From contig PHAA01000007.1 of assembly GCA_002840245.1 (NCBI GenBank), positions 1-64,000 on the forward strand: a DNA stretch of 64,000 bases, read 5' to 3'. Shown here one piece after another: positions 44,596 through 53,436 of this stretch. The notes below the pieces were generated by a model. It did not search any database, was not told the origin of the DNA, and saw nothing but the letters and a program-made list of their open reading frames with translations. Each line of letters begins with the position of its first letter. The stretch's first letter is position 1. A program made the position numbers and the translations under genes. Source of the stretch: Firmicutes bacterium HGW-Firmicutes-15. GTDB lineage: Bacteria > Bacillota > Syntrophomonadia > Syntrophomonadales > Syntrophomonadaceae.

Positions 44596-47250
44596 CTATA
44601 TTGTAAGCCTGAAAAGATCAAGCAGCTGCTGGTTGTTCAGCTCGGTAATCCAGGATTCGTTCAAATCAGGGATGATTTCCTGGGTTAGTTTGATTTTCTC
44701 TTCAATCATCAGGTCAATTTTCTCTTCAATTGTACCCCTGGTTATGAACTTATGCACCAACACGTTTTTCTTCTGACCGATCCGGAAGGCTCTATCGGTA
44801 GCCTGGTTTTCTACGGCTGGATTCCACCAGCGGTCAAAGTGGATGACATGATTGGCGGCGGTAAGGTTTAAGCCTACCCCGCCGGCTTTGATGGACAATA
44901 TCATGAAGGGCACATATTCTGGACCCTGAAATTTGGCTACAATATCTTTGCGTTTGGCCACCGGGGTTTGACCATGCAGTACCAGGCCCTCATGTTGGAA
45001 CACAGTTTTGAGGAAGTCAGCCAGATGATGAGTGATTTCTCTAAACTGGGTAAACACGATAACCCGTTCCCTTTTGGCATAGATGGTTTCGCATATTTCC
45101 CGCAGCCGATCATATTTGCCGCTCTCATTAGCCAGGTATACAGCCTGGCCCAGGTACTGATCCGGATGGTTGCAGACCTGCTTGAATTTCATCAGTGATG
45201 CCAGGACCAGCCCTTTTCTTTCGATTCCGTCGCTGGTTTCCAGCTTTCTTTGCAGATCTTTTACTAGGGACATATACAAGGCAGCCTGTTTTTTGCTGAG
45301 GGTGGCATAGCTTTTCATTTCTATTTTATCGGGCAGATCAGCTATGATACTTTTATCGCTTTTTAAGCGGCGCAAAATAAAGGGCGATACCACTTGTTTT
45401 AACCGGCCATAACCGTCCGGTTGGTCTTTTAGTTTTTTGGCAAAACCGCTGAATTCCCGGGCATTTCCCAAAAGCCCCCGGTTGAGAAAATCAAAGATGG
45501 ACCATAAATCCGCCAGCTTATTTTCCACTGGGGTTCCGGTTAGGGCTATACGGCATTGAGCTTTTAATTGTTTGGTACTTTTAGTCTGTCTGGTGCCGGG
45601 ATTTTTTATAGCCTGGGCTTCATCCAGTATGACGATGTCCCAGGGTATTTCCTGCAGCCATCCGGTCCGACCCAGCATTCCATAGGTAGTTATGTAGATC
45701 CCGCCCTTAACCTCTTCTGGTTCTATTGAGCTGTTCTTCTCCTGGGGATGGATCAATCGGTAATTAAGGCCGGGGGCAAAGCGATTAAGCTCAGCAGTCC
45801 AGTTGCCGATAAGGGAAGCCGGTATAATGAGCAAGACCCTCTCCTCCCGGCTGGAACGGAGGCTGTTTAGCAAGGCAATGACCTGTACCGTTTTCCCCAG
45901 TCCCATGTCATCAGCCAGACAGGCACCCAAACCCAGCTTTCTCATGGTAGACAACCAGTTTAAACCTTTTTGCTGATAATCCCGAAGTACCGCGTTAAAA
46001 TTATCTCCCGAATTTACTGCAGTGATAGTTTCAGGCCTTCTCAGGCTGGACAGGAGATTTTCCATCCATTCGCCGTGACTGACTTCCACTGCACTAACAT
46101 TTTCATTAATCTTTAAGGATTTCGACGGGGCCAGGTGCATGCGCATGGCTTCCATCATGGTAATATCGCCATTTAATGCCATTTTCCGGGCCTGTTCGTA
46201 GGCGGCCAGGGTCTCGCCCAGACGGGCGTGATCCACTTCCACCCATTTTCCCTTGATGAACGCCAGTCCTTCCGTTTCGGAGAGAAGCTTTTGCAATTCC
46301 TCCATAGTGATGGTTTCATCACCCAGAGATAACTGCACATCGAAATCAACCAGGGACTCGAACCCCACCTGGGAGGGGGCCTTGCTGCCGATATTTATTG
46401 ATACTTTTACGGATTCTGATTTTTTTCTCCACCAGTTGGGTATCCGGCAGAGAACCCCAGCTTCTTCATATATAGGCACTTCTTTTAGGAAGGTATGGGC
46501 CTCATCCGCATATAAGCCAATGGGATGAAATATCTCTCCGCTGTCCAGCAGCCCCGATACCAATGAGCTCTGCCGGGCGGCTTTGTTTACAGTTGCCAGT
46601 AACTCCAGTAGTTTCTGGCTGTTTTCTCCATATTCCACCAGCGCATTTTTCAATGGCAGGTGTTTAGCCGAGCCGCTGGCCAGAGCCTCGGCTGCATAGG
46701 TAGCTAAAAATGCAAAGGGGAAATCATCCCTGTGGCTTTCCACCAGGTGAAAGTACACCCGACCTGCCAGGTGGATATCAGGGTTCTTGCTCCAGAAATA
46801 TTCATTTATACTGCCCGCATGTTTTATTATATCCTGGGAGTAGGTCTGATTAAGCTGCTTGAAAGCACAGGCTAACCAATGTTTATCCAGATATTCGGCA
46901 CCGTTCAAATATGGAACCTGGTCCAATAAGAGCTCCTGATCCAGATCGGTAAGGGTTACTAAGGCTTGCTCGCGCAGCAGCTCCAACCCCGGAGTTCTAA
47001 CCAGATTCATAACAAAAGTCGCTGCCACCTTATACAAGTATTGCATTGATTCGGAAAGATCGTGGTTGGCTTGGGAAGTTCCCAGTGACCACCAGGCGTA
47101 ATCGCCGTCTGCTATATACTTTGCATAGAATTTTTCCTGCCATTCTTCAGCAGCCTTGGGCAGGTCTTGGGCAAGATATTGCCAATCCAGCGCATATCGT
47201 CCGTCAGGCTCAATGATGGCAATTAATTCCCGCTTGATATCTTCGTTCAT
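44596..47250 (-). CDS. SNF2-family DEAD/DEAH-box helicase
   Basis: An 884-residue ATPase. The N-terminal 400 residues include the bacterial SNF2-associated domain. The ATPase core starts near 410: QQKGLNWLSTMRKLGLGACL, motif I DDMGLGKTVQV, motif II VILDEAQAIKN (DEAQ), motif III ALTGTPVENKL, and motif VI QATDRAFRIGQ. It translocates on double-stranded DNA and may remodel protein-DNA complexes or aid repair or defence. GGGAGAGGG precedes the ATG. The downstream SWIM gene is the partner; a toxin-antitoxin pair lies just upstream on the same strand. Confidence 0.93.
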   Translation of the reverse strand: MNEDIKRELIAIIEPDGRYALDWQYLAQDLPKAAEEWQEKFYAKYIADGDYAWWSLGTSQANHDLSESMQYLYKVAATFVMNLVRTPGLELLREQALVTLTDLDQELLLDQVPYLNGAEYLDKHWLACAFKQLNQTYSQDIIKHAGSINEYFWSKNPDIHLAGRVYFHLVESHRDDFPFAFLATYAAEALASGSAKHLPLKNALVEYGENSQKLLELLATVNKAARQSSLVSGLLDSGEIFHPIGLYADEAHTFLKEVPIYEEAGVLCRIPNWWRKKSESVKVSINIGSKAPSQVGFESLVDFDVQLSLGDETITMEELQKLLSETEGLAFIKGKWVEVDHARLGETLAAYEQARKMALNGDITMMEAMRMHLAPSKSLKINENVSAVEVSHGEWMENLLSSLRRPETITAVNSGDNFNAVLRDYQQKGLNWLSTMRKLGLGACLADDMGLGKTVQVIALLNSLRSSREERVLLIIPASLIGNWTAELNRFAPGLNYRLIHPQEKNSSIEPEEVKGGIYITTYGMLGRTGWLQEIPWDIVILDEAQAIKNPGTRQTKSTKQLKAQCRIALTGTPVENKLADLWSIFDFLNRGLLGNAREFSGFAKKLKDQPDGYGRLKQVVSPFILRRLKSDKSIIADLPDKIEMKSYATLSKKQAALYMSLVKDLQRKLETSDGIERKGLVLASLMKFKQVCNHPDQYLGQAVYLANESGKYDRLREICETIYAKRERVIVFTQFREITHHLADFLKTVFQHEGLVLHGQTPVAKRKDIVAKFQGPEYVPFMILSIKAGGVGLNLTAANHVIHFDRWWNPAVENQATDRAFRIGQKKNVLVHKFITRGTIEEKIDLMIEEKIKLTQEIIPDLNESWITELNNQQLLDLFRLTI

Positions 47251-47274
47251 TAGTGACTATCCCTCTCCCTGAAA

Positions 47275-47589
47275 CTATAATAAATCTATCCAGTTGCGCT
47301 GACCATATAGTATTCGAACAACTGTTACGGCAGAATCTGCTTCATTAACGATATAGAAGACAATATAGTTTTTAACCGGTATTTGGCGAATGCCATTTCG
47401 TGCCAAGCGTTCATCAGCAACCAGTGCATGGCGAGTTGGTAATTGATTCAATCCCATAACTGCATACTGTATATTCTCTATTAAATTGTTTGCAATCCCC
47501 GGCTCTTTTAGTTCTTTGCCGATATAGTACATAATGCTTTGTAAATCCTGCATAGCCGGCTGGGAAATGTATACCTGGTAGGTTTTCAT
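47275..47589 (-). CDS. RelE/ParE family toxin
   Basis: A 104-residue ParE/RelE-fold protein: MKTYQVYISQPAMQDLQSIM opens with the typical strand and helix, followed by LPTRHALVADERLARNGIRQ, then the strand IPVKNYIVFYIVNEADSAVT and VVRILYGQRNWIDLL. The VxVxRILYGxRNW ending is characteristic. Its ATG overlaps the antitoxin stop by four bases. It would act on ribosome-bound mRNA (RelE-like) or gyrase (ParE-like); sequence alone does not decide. Confidence 0.9.
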   Translation of the reverse strand: MKTYQVYISQPAMQDLQSIMYYIGKELKEPGIANNLIENIQYAVMGLNQLPTRHALVADERLARNGIRQIPVKNYIVFYIVNEADSAVTVVRILYGQRNWIDLL

Positions 47590-47849
47590 TTGTCTAAGTT
47601 TCTTTCCAGCTTATAAAATGCATCCTCGGCACGAATCACCTTACCATGCTTGACCGCATCCAATCCTTCATCGAGCAGTTTGTATAATTCGCATTTTCCA
47701 ACCAGTCTCTCGTAAGTCTCAATGCTCATAACTGCCAAATCACCTTTGCCATTTTTAGTTATATACACAGGTTCAGCATTCTCGTGACAGAACTCTGAAA
47801 TTTCATTATATTTATTCCTTAATTCAGAGCTGGGTCTAATATTTGGCAT
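47586..47849 (-). CDS. Phd/YefM family antitoxin
   Basis: An 87-residue protein beginning MPNIRPSSELRNKYNEISEF with EPVYITKNGKGDLAVMSIET next, the Phd/YefM DNA-binding N-terminus. The C-terminal half (residues 50-87) should wrap the toxin. GGAGGTGGGAGC lies before the ATG. Typical order: antitoxin first, toxin overlapping. It likely represses its own promoter. Confidence 0.9.
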   Translation of the reverse strand: MPNIRPSSELRNKYNEISEFCHENAEPVYITKNGKGDLAVMSIETYERLVGKCELYKLLDEGLDAVKHGKVIRAEDAFYKLERNLDK

Positions 47850-47925
47850 GCTCCCACCTCCTTCATCTATATATGCATATTATATCAATATATCGATATA
47901 TGTCCAAGATGTTCAACACACCGGA

Positions 47926-47985
47926 GGGACATGTATAACGAATCATTGGGGTAGGAGGATACACTGCCAATAGCCATGGCAATTG
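47926..47985 (-). pseudogene. Fragment of a ferredoxin-type gene
   Basis: The translation VSSYPNDSLYMSLRC matches VSSCPNDSLSMSRRS at the C-terminal cluster of the protein at 20504-21613. At the DNA level, 47926-47965 and 20584-20624 share about nine of ten bases. Cluster cysteines are lost. It is a dispersed gene fragment, with no start or remaining function. Confidence 0.6.
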
Positions 47986-48086
47986 GTCGCTCTTACTCTT
48001 GAGCGTTTCAACGCAATATACATTTATGGTAAAATAGTTATAAGATTGTTATAACATCTTTTTAATCAATGGAGAGGTTGATTTGT

Positions 48087-48644
48087 ATGGGTTTGCCCGT
48101 GGAAATAGAAATATTGAGACTGGTAACAAGTAAATTAGATACATTAGGAATACCCTATATGTTATCCGGATCTGTGGCAGCGGGCTTTTTCGCGCAGCCT
48201 CGCATGACCAGGGATATTGAAATTGTAATTGAACTCATCGCTGAACAAGTACACAAGGTGGTTGAAGCCTTTGTTGAGGATTTTTATATAGATAAAGATG
48301 ATGTAACAGAAGCAGTTAAACTTCAAGGAATGTTTAATATTATTCATTTTCAGGCAGTGGTCAAAGTCGATTTTATTGTCCGCAAAGATAGCTCATATCG
48401 TCGATTGGAATTTCAGCGAAGAGTTAAGAAGCAGATAACGGATTTCGCCGTATGGGTAGTAAGTCCCGAAGACTTGATTATTTCCAAGTTGTTTTGGGCT
48501 ACTGACAGCGTTTCAGAGCTACAAATACGGGACGTAACCAGTATAGTGACTCATCAGCATGATAAACTGGATTGGAAATATATTGACTATTGGGTAAAGG
48601 AACTCGGAATGGAGCATTTATGGAGGAGTCTAAAAAATGAATGA
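48087..48644 (+). CDS. Nucleotidyltransferase-fold protein (MNT/AbiEii-like)
   Basis: A 185-residue protein with the polymerase-beta fold signature: YMLSGSVAAGFFAQPRMTRD then IEIVIEL (GS ... D-x-E metal pair) and a third acidic residue in VKVDFIVRKD. Later SPEDLIISKLFWATD is typical of AbiEii/DUF-type nucleotidyltransferases. The ATG at 48087 follows GGAGAGG; an upstream ATG at 48069 lies before that site. It overlaps the next small gene by eight bases. Such pairs behave as candidate toxin-antitoxin or defence modules, but the role here is unproven. Confidence 0.75.
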   Translation: MGLPVEIEILRLVTSKLDTLGIPYMLSGSVAAGFFAQPRMTRDIEIVIELIAEQVHKVVEAFVEDFYIDKDDVTEAVKLQGMFNIIHFQAVVKVDFIVRKDSSYRRLEFQRRVKKQITDFAVWVVSPEDLIISKLFWATDSVSELQIRDVTSIVTHQHDKLDWKYIDYWVKELGMEHLWRSLKNE

Positions 48645-48915
48645 TACTAGCGCGGGAGCAGAAAAGAAACTATTACAGATGATGATGCAGAAGGGTGAGA
48701 TAGAAAAGCTCTTTATGGCAGCATCTATTTTCGATATGGCCAGATCCATAACCCAATCGGCAATTCTTGAGGAGATGCCAGGTATTTCACCTAGTGAACT
48801 TCGAGAAGAATTATTCCGACGCTGGTATGGGGAGGACTTCGAGCCTAAAGAACGAGAAAAAATAATAAAAGCATATCGGTCGAGGGATGAATCTTCTAAT
48901 TTGTCCTGCCGATAA
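48637..48915 (+). CDS. Small partner of the nucleotidyltransferase (92 aa)
   Basis: I do not know a named family. The helical core runs KLFMAASIFDMARSITQSAI, then LEEMPGISPSELREELFRRW plus YGEDF; similar small proteins ending in RRxYGxDF are found beside nucleotidyltransferase-like genes in other bacteria. The ATG overlaps the upstream stop (ATGA), so the two are translationally coupled. The order (enzyme first, helical partner second) resembles MNT/HEPN-type pairs, but the HEPN RxxxxH motif is not seen. Confidence 0.62.
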   Translation: MNDTSAGAEKKLLQMMMQKGEIEKLFMAASIFDMARSITQSAILEEMPGISPSELREELFRRWYGEDFEPKEREKIIKAYRSRDESSNLSCR

Positions 48916-48938
48916 TACAGTGACTTCAAAACTAATTC

Positions 48939-49676
48939 CTAATTCTTTTCCACGAGATGTTTCCAATACCGCTGGGGCATGCATCTTTTCTGCAACCTGG
49001 GGTTGATCCTGCTGGAGATGGCTATGTTGTCGTAATAATGCTTCCACAGCTTTTGATAGTATTGTTCCTCATTGGCCAGCTCCAGTTTGTGCAGCTGGGT
49101 GAAGTGGGTGGATACCCATTCATTCTGGTTATATACTGCGGCCAGGTTGCGACGCAAATCATGAATGACCCAGTTTTGGTCAGCCATTCTTCGGGCAAAA
49201 TGGGGGGCCATCAGTTCCACAACATTATGGTCAGGTTCAATGGCAGCATAATATATATCCTTTTGCAGCAGTTGAAAACGCACCAGACCCAGCAGGCGAT
49301 GCCGTTCCATGCTGACTTTTTGGCCCAGGCGGTGAATCCGATGCACTCTCTCTTCGCTCAGCAGCATGTCAGCTTTAGAGCCTAATTTCCATCCTAAATT
49401 CAGGTATTGGTAGACCCAGATGCCGGCCTCCAAATGTTCAGCCAGGTAGGCATAGTATGTATGCCTGAGGGCCTGGGGGCTTATTTTGTAATAGATGGCG
49501 TCGTACACTTTAGCAGCTTTATTATCATCAGTGACGATTTCTTCCTGCTGGACGAATAGTTGGGGAGTTGAGGTGCCACATGGCAGAAGTTGCTGCGGAA
49601 TCTGCCTGCGGTAATAAATTTCATGAATTGCTGTCAGCAATCCGTTGAAGCTTCCGTCATAGATATAGTGCAGCAT
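48939..49676 (-). CDS. TIGR03915-type DNA metabolism protein
   Basis: A 245-residue protein whose start MLHYIYDGSFNGLLTAIHEI and internal HRLGQKVSMERHRLLGLVRF are typical of the TIGR03915/DUF4130 group, proteins invariably encoded beside the radical SAM TIGR03916. Some relatives are fused to uracil-DNA glycosylase-like domains. Its ATG directly follows the stop of the radical SAM gene. It probably acts in DNA repair or base modification with that enzyme; biochemistry is unknown. Confidence 0.88.
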   Translation of the reverse strand: MLHYIYDGSFNGLLTAIHEIYYRRQIPQQLLPCGTSTPQLFVQQEEIVTDDNKAAKVYDAIYYKISPQALRHTYYAYLAEHLEAGIWVYQYLNLGWKLGSKADMLLSEERVHRIHRLGQKVSMERHRLLGLVRFQLLQKDIYYAAIEPDHNVVELMAPHFARRMADQNWVIHDLRRNLAAVYNQNEWVSTHFTQLHKLELANEEQYYQKLWKHYYDNIAISSRINPRLQKRCMPQRYWKHLVEKN

Positions 49677-50990
49677 TTAGAATTCCCCCGTAATACTCGA
49701 TAATGCTATCTCGGGAGAAACTGGTTCAGGCAAGAACGAGAAGAGACTTAACTGTTCACAGCCTCTGTTTTCCGCTTGCTTAGACTTCGGCTGGGACAGA
49801 GCCAGGCGGGGACGCAGCAGGTATTCCTCCATAGCCGTCTGTCCGGAATATTTACCGCCGCAGGTGATAAAATACTGAGCTCTCTTCAACACAATACCTA
49901 TCAGTTTCAAGTCCTCAATACGCAAGGAATGCATTCGCCTAGCAGTCAGAATTCTCTTAGCCGACTTTACCCCGATCCCCGGTACCCGCAGAAGCATTTC
50001 ATAGTCGGCCCGATTAACTTCCACCGGAAAATAATGCAGGTTACGCAGTGCCCAATCTGTTTTCGGATCATAATCTTCAGCAAAATTGGGATGGGTTTCG
50101 TTTAGCAATTCCTGCGCGTTAAAACCATAAAACCTGAGCAGCCAGTCCGCCTGGTAAAGGCGATGTTCGCGCAACAAGGGCGGCTTGGTCAGGTCAGGCA
50201 GGTTGGGATTTCGGGCCACGGGAACATAGGCGGAATAATAAACCCTCTTCAAATGGAACTGGCGATACATTTTTTCGGAGAGCTTAAGTATATCCCAATC
50301 ATGATCGGGGGTGGCTCCCACAATCATCTGAGTGGTCTGTCCAGCCGGGAGAAACAAAGGCGCCTTTCTGGATTTTCTTCGTTCTTCTTGCTGGGCAGTG
50401 ATTTGGGTAGACATAAATGACATGGGTTTCACTATGGCTGCTCGCTTTTTCTGGGGCGCCAATAATCTAAGCCCCTGCTCGGAAGGCAGTTCCATATTGA
50501 TGCTCATGCGGTCCACATATTTCCCCGCTGCCTCGATTAAACGGTTGTCGGCACCAGGTATGGCTTTCAGGTGAATATAACCATTGAAGCAGTGCTCTTC
50601 CCGTATTTTCATTACGGTTTGCAGCAGCATTTCCATGGTTTGATCCGGGTTGGAGCTTATCGCCGTACTCAGGAACAGTCCTTCGATGTAATTGCGGCGG
50701 TAAAAGTTCATAGTCAGATCGCATATTTCATCTGGCGAGAGAAAGGCCCTGGGTACATCGTTAGAGACTCGATTGACACAGTAGGAACAGTTATAGACAC
50801 AGTAATTAGTCTGCAATATTTTAAGCAGCGAGATGCACCTGCCGTCGTCAGACCAACTATGGCAGATACCGCTGGGGGCACTGTTACCCAGTCCTCCCGG
50901 CTTATTGGTCCGTCTACTCCCGCTGGAAGAACATGATACATCATATTTGGCTGCATCAGCCAGGATTTTCAGCTTATCCATTATATCCAT
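49677..50990 (-). CDS. TIGR03916-type radical SAM DNA modification/repair protein
   Basis: A 437-residue radical SAM protein. The cluster motif is ILQTNYCVYNCSYCVNR (C-x3-C-x2-C, about 64-71). A helix-hairpin-helix DNA-binding motif, LLRVPGIGVKSAKRILTARR, lies at about 332-351. The N-terminal KLKILADAAKYDVSCSSSGS is a family hallmark. The ATG at 50990 is preferred (GGAGTGGAG upstream) over an ATG 42 bases earlier. It forms a two-gene operon with the TIGR03915 partner. Confidence 0.9.
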   Translation of the reverse strand: MDIMDKLKILADAAKYDVSCSSSGSRRTNKPGGLGNSAPSGICHSWSDDGRCISLLKILQTNYCVYNCSYCVNRVSNDVPRAFLSPDEICDLTMNFYRRNYIEGLFLSTAISSNPDQTMEMLLQTVMKIREEHCFNGYIHLKAIPGADNRLIEAAGKYVDRMSINMELPSEQGLRLLAPQKKRAAIVKPMSFMSTQITAQQEERRKSRKAPLFLPAGQTTQMIVGATPDHDWDILKLSEKMYRQFHLKRVYYSAYVPVARNPNLPDLTKPPLLREHRLYQADWLLRFYGFNAQELLNETHPNFAEDYDPKTDWALRNLHYFPVEVNRADYEMLLRVPGIGVKSAKRILTARRMHSLRIEDLKLIGIVLKRAQYFITCGGKYSGQTAMEEYLLRPRLALSQPKSKQAENRGCEQLSLFSFLPEPVSPEIALSSITGEF

Positions 50991-51170
50991 ACGACTCCAC
51001 TCCAAACATGTATTCTGTTTCAATTCTATCATAAAATAAAACTAATACAAACATATGTTCTGGCGTAATGTTCAGAGCAAGAGTCGAATGGTTATAATTT
51101 TACTATGAGGAGTTAGTGTGGGATTGCTATTCCAAAATTCTGAAAATCAAAGTAATGTCGATTTATGTGT

Positions 51171-53111
51171 CTACTGAACGGAGATTGCTGCACCTCTATT
51201 CTTCTTCACCTTTTCAATGGTTCGGGTGATGTAGCTGTTCAACTTCGCTTCAAAGAATTCCTCGGTGATCTCATTATTTTGAATCATGAACAAGCCCTTT
51301 TCCCAACTGGCAGTCAGGATAGGATTTAACAGCTCCTTGGCTGATAGACGAACCAGTTCCACGATTGCCTCTCCTTTGGGCTCCGGTGAAACAATCTGGG
51401 TCTTGGGATTAATCTTTATATAGCCAATATCCTTAAGCTTCTTAATAATCCCCGAACGTGTGGCTGAGGTACCTATACCACAAGTCTTTATCTGCTCTCG
51501 GAGCTCTTCGTTTTCGATATACTTCCCCGCTTTTTCCATAGTCAGAACTAATGAGGCGTCGGAAAATCGGGAGGGTGGCTTTGTTTCCTTCTGCTCTAAA
51601 TCCAGGCTCGTCGTGTCGCATTTTTCCTTTTTAATGAGTTGATGAATGGGTGATGTGGAGATCTCTTCTTCGTTTTTTGCAGGGGTGACTTCATAGACCT
51701 CTTTCCAGCCTGACTCTTTTAGGGTTTTTGAATTGGTTACGAAAATTTCACCCTTGATTTCTGTCTCAATCTTAACCGTATTATACTCAGCTGCGGGGTA
51801 GAAAATGGCCAAAAACCTTTTCACAATTATGCTATATACATTCCTGCTAGCTGCATCCAACCTGGATAAATCAGTCGTCACATAGGTGGGGATGATGGCA
51901 TAGTGGTCAGTAACCTTGCTGTCATCCACAAACCTTTTGGTAGATTTATCAATACTCAGCTTCCCAAAATCTTTAATTCTAATAACAGAGTCCTTGAAAG
52001 CCATATTCTTATACAAACCATTGAGGACTTTGGGTATTTCTTTAATAATATCTGTAGACAATACCCGACTGTCAGTTCTGGGGTATGATATCAGTTTTTT
52101 CTCATAGAGACTCTGTGCGATCTCTAAAGTTTTATCTACAGGAAGTTTGTATTTTTTGTTGGCTTCCGATTGCAGTTCGGCCAGATTAAAAAGCAGGGGT
52201 GCTTGTTCCTTCTTCACCTTGATTTCTACTTTTTTTACGACAGCTTCATGCCCCTTCAATTTGTCAATAATCTCTAGGGCATCCTCCTGGCTAAGATATT
52301 TTTCTTCGCCTTCAAGTTCATCTGCTGACTCTGGTCCCCTTTTTTTCTTGGGCTGCCATTTACCCTTATAGGCAATACTGCTCTCTTGCGAAATAAAGCT
52401 GGCTATAATTCCATAATGAACCTGGGGTATAAAGTTCCTGATTTCCAATTCGCGATTCACGACTAAACCCAAAACACAGGTCATTACTCGCCCAATGGCA
52501 ATTACCGACCGTTTGTCCTCTTTTAAACGAGCTGATAAATCATTGCCATACTGGCACGTGTAAATTCTACTGAAATTCATGCCAAAGAGCCAATCCTCTT
52601 TGGCTCTGCAATAGGCCGCCTGGGATAACGAATCATACTCGCTAATATCCTTGGCTTCATCGATGCCTCTTCTTACTGCTTCTTCAGTCTGGGAGGATAT
52701 CCACACCCGTTTGGCAGGTTTATTTGTTTCACTTAATTGATAGACCAGTCGGAATATATACTCACCTTCACGCCCGCTATCAGTACAGGAGTAAATCATA
52801 GCCACATCATCACAATGCATCAGTTTGTTTATTACTTCAAACTGTTTTTTTGTCCCTGCATTATCAATGATCTTATATTTATATTCCTGAGGAATGATAG
52901 GCAGGTGCTCAACCCGCCATGACTTAAAGGCAGGATCGTAGACCTCCGGATAAGCCATGGTCACCAGATGACCATAGCACCAGCTTATGATTGCTCTATC
53001 ATTTTCCGCATAGCCCCTACCCCTGTCGGATTTCAATATTTCTAAACCTAACACGCTGGCAAAGCTGTCAGCCACAGATGGTTTTTCTGTTATGTATAAT
53101 TTTTTAGTCAA
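51171..53111 (-). CDS. topB: DNA topoisomerase III
   Basis: A 646-residue type IA topoisomerase. The Toprim domain starts MTKKLYITEKPSVADSFASV with the metal site SCTDSGREGEYIFRL (about 108-122). The active-site tyrosine is Y343 in ISYPRTDSRV. The SAKELLNPILTASWEKGL segment near the end and the lack of C-terminal zinc fingers fit TopB of Firmicutes. TTG start, weak ribosome site (AAGG). It decatenates DNA and resolves recombination intermediates. Confidence 0.95.
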   Translation of the reverse strand: MTKKLYITEKPSVADSFASVLGLEILKSDRGRGYAENDRAIISWCYGHLVTMAYPEVYDPAFKSWRVEHLPIIPQEYKYKIIDNAGTKKQFEVINKLMHCDDVAMIYSCTDSGREGEYIFRLVYQLSETNKPAKRVWISSQTEEAVRRGIDEAKDISEYDSLSQAAYCRAKEDWLFGMNFSRIYTCQYGNDLSARLKEDKRSVIAIGRVMTCVLGLVVNRELEIRNFIPQVHYGIIASFISQESSIAYKGKWQPKKKRGPESADELEGEEKYLSQEDALEIIDKLKGHEAVVKKVEIKVKKEQAPLLFNLAELQSEANKKYKLPVDKTLEIAQSLYEKKLISYPRTDSRVLSTDIIKEIPKVLNGLYKNMAFKDSVIRIKDFGKLSIDKSTKRFVDDSKVTDHYAIIPTYVTTDLSRLDAASRNVYSIIVKRFLAIFYPAAEYNTVKIETEIKGEIFVTNSKTLKESGWKEVYEVTPAKNEEEISTSPIHQLIKKEKCDTTSLDLEQKETKPPSRFSDASLVLTMEKAGKYIENEELREQIKTCGIGTSATRSGIIKKLKDIGYIKINPKTQIVSPEPKGEAIVELVRLSAKELLNPILTASWEKGLFMIQNNEITEEFFEAKLNSYITRTIEKVKKNRGAAISVQ

Positions 53112-53436
53112 TATATTTATTACCTTACTTTAAAATTGGGCTTGTTCTTATCAAGTCCCAAACAACTCTTTACTTGAACTGAAAACGCCCTGCTGGTCCC
53201 GGTTGACTCTTATTCTGGGCTTACTGAGCACAGTATCACGACCTTCTGTCTATTCTAACATTTTAGGGCATACTTATGGCAGCACAAGAGAACCGCCCGC
53301 TTGTGCTGCTAGGTTATTAATTCTTGTCTTGACAAGGAAGCCCACCTTATTTACCCTTAGTACCATAGATATGCAGGCAAAAAAACGCTGTAGTGATTAT
53401 CTGATTAATAGTTTTGACAGCCAGGGAGGACAGCGG
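53112..53436. other. Divergent intergenic region between topB and JAMM gene
   Basis: About 325 bases. An open frame runs in from 53203 without a ribosome site and is not counted as coding. No hairpin of note or RNA gene is seen. Confidence 0.5.

Noticed and set aside
53203-53436. N-terminal extension of the JAMM protein
   Set aside because: No ribosome site at the upstream ATG-like start, low-complexity residues, and a strong site GGGAGGACAGCGG before the ATG at 53437.
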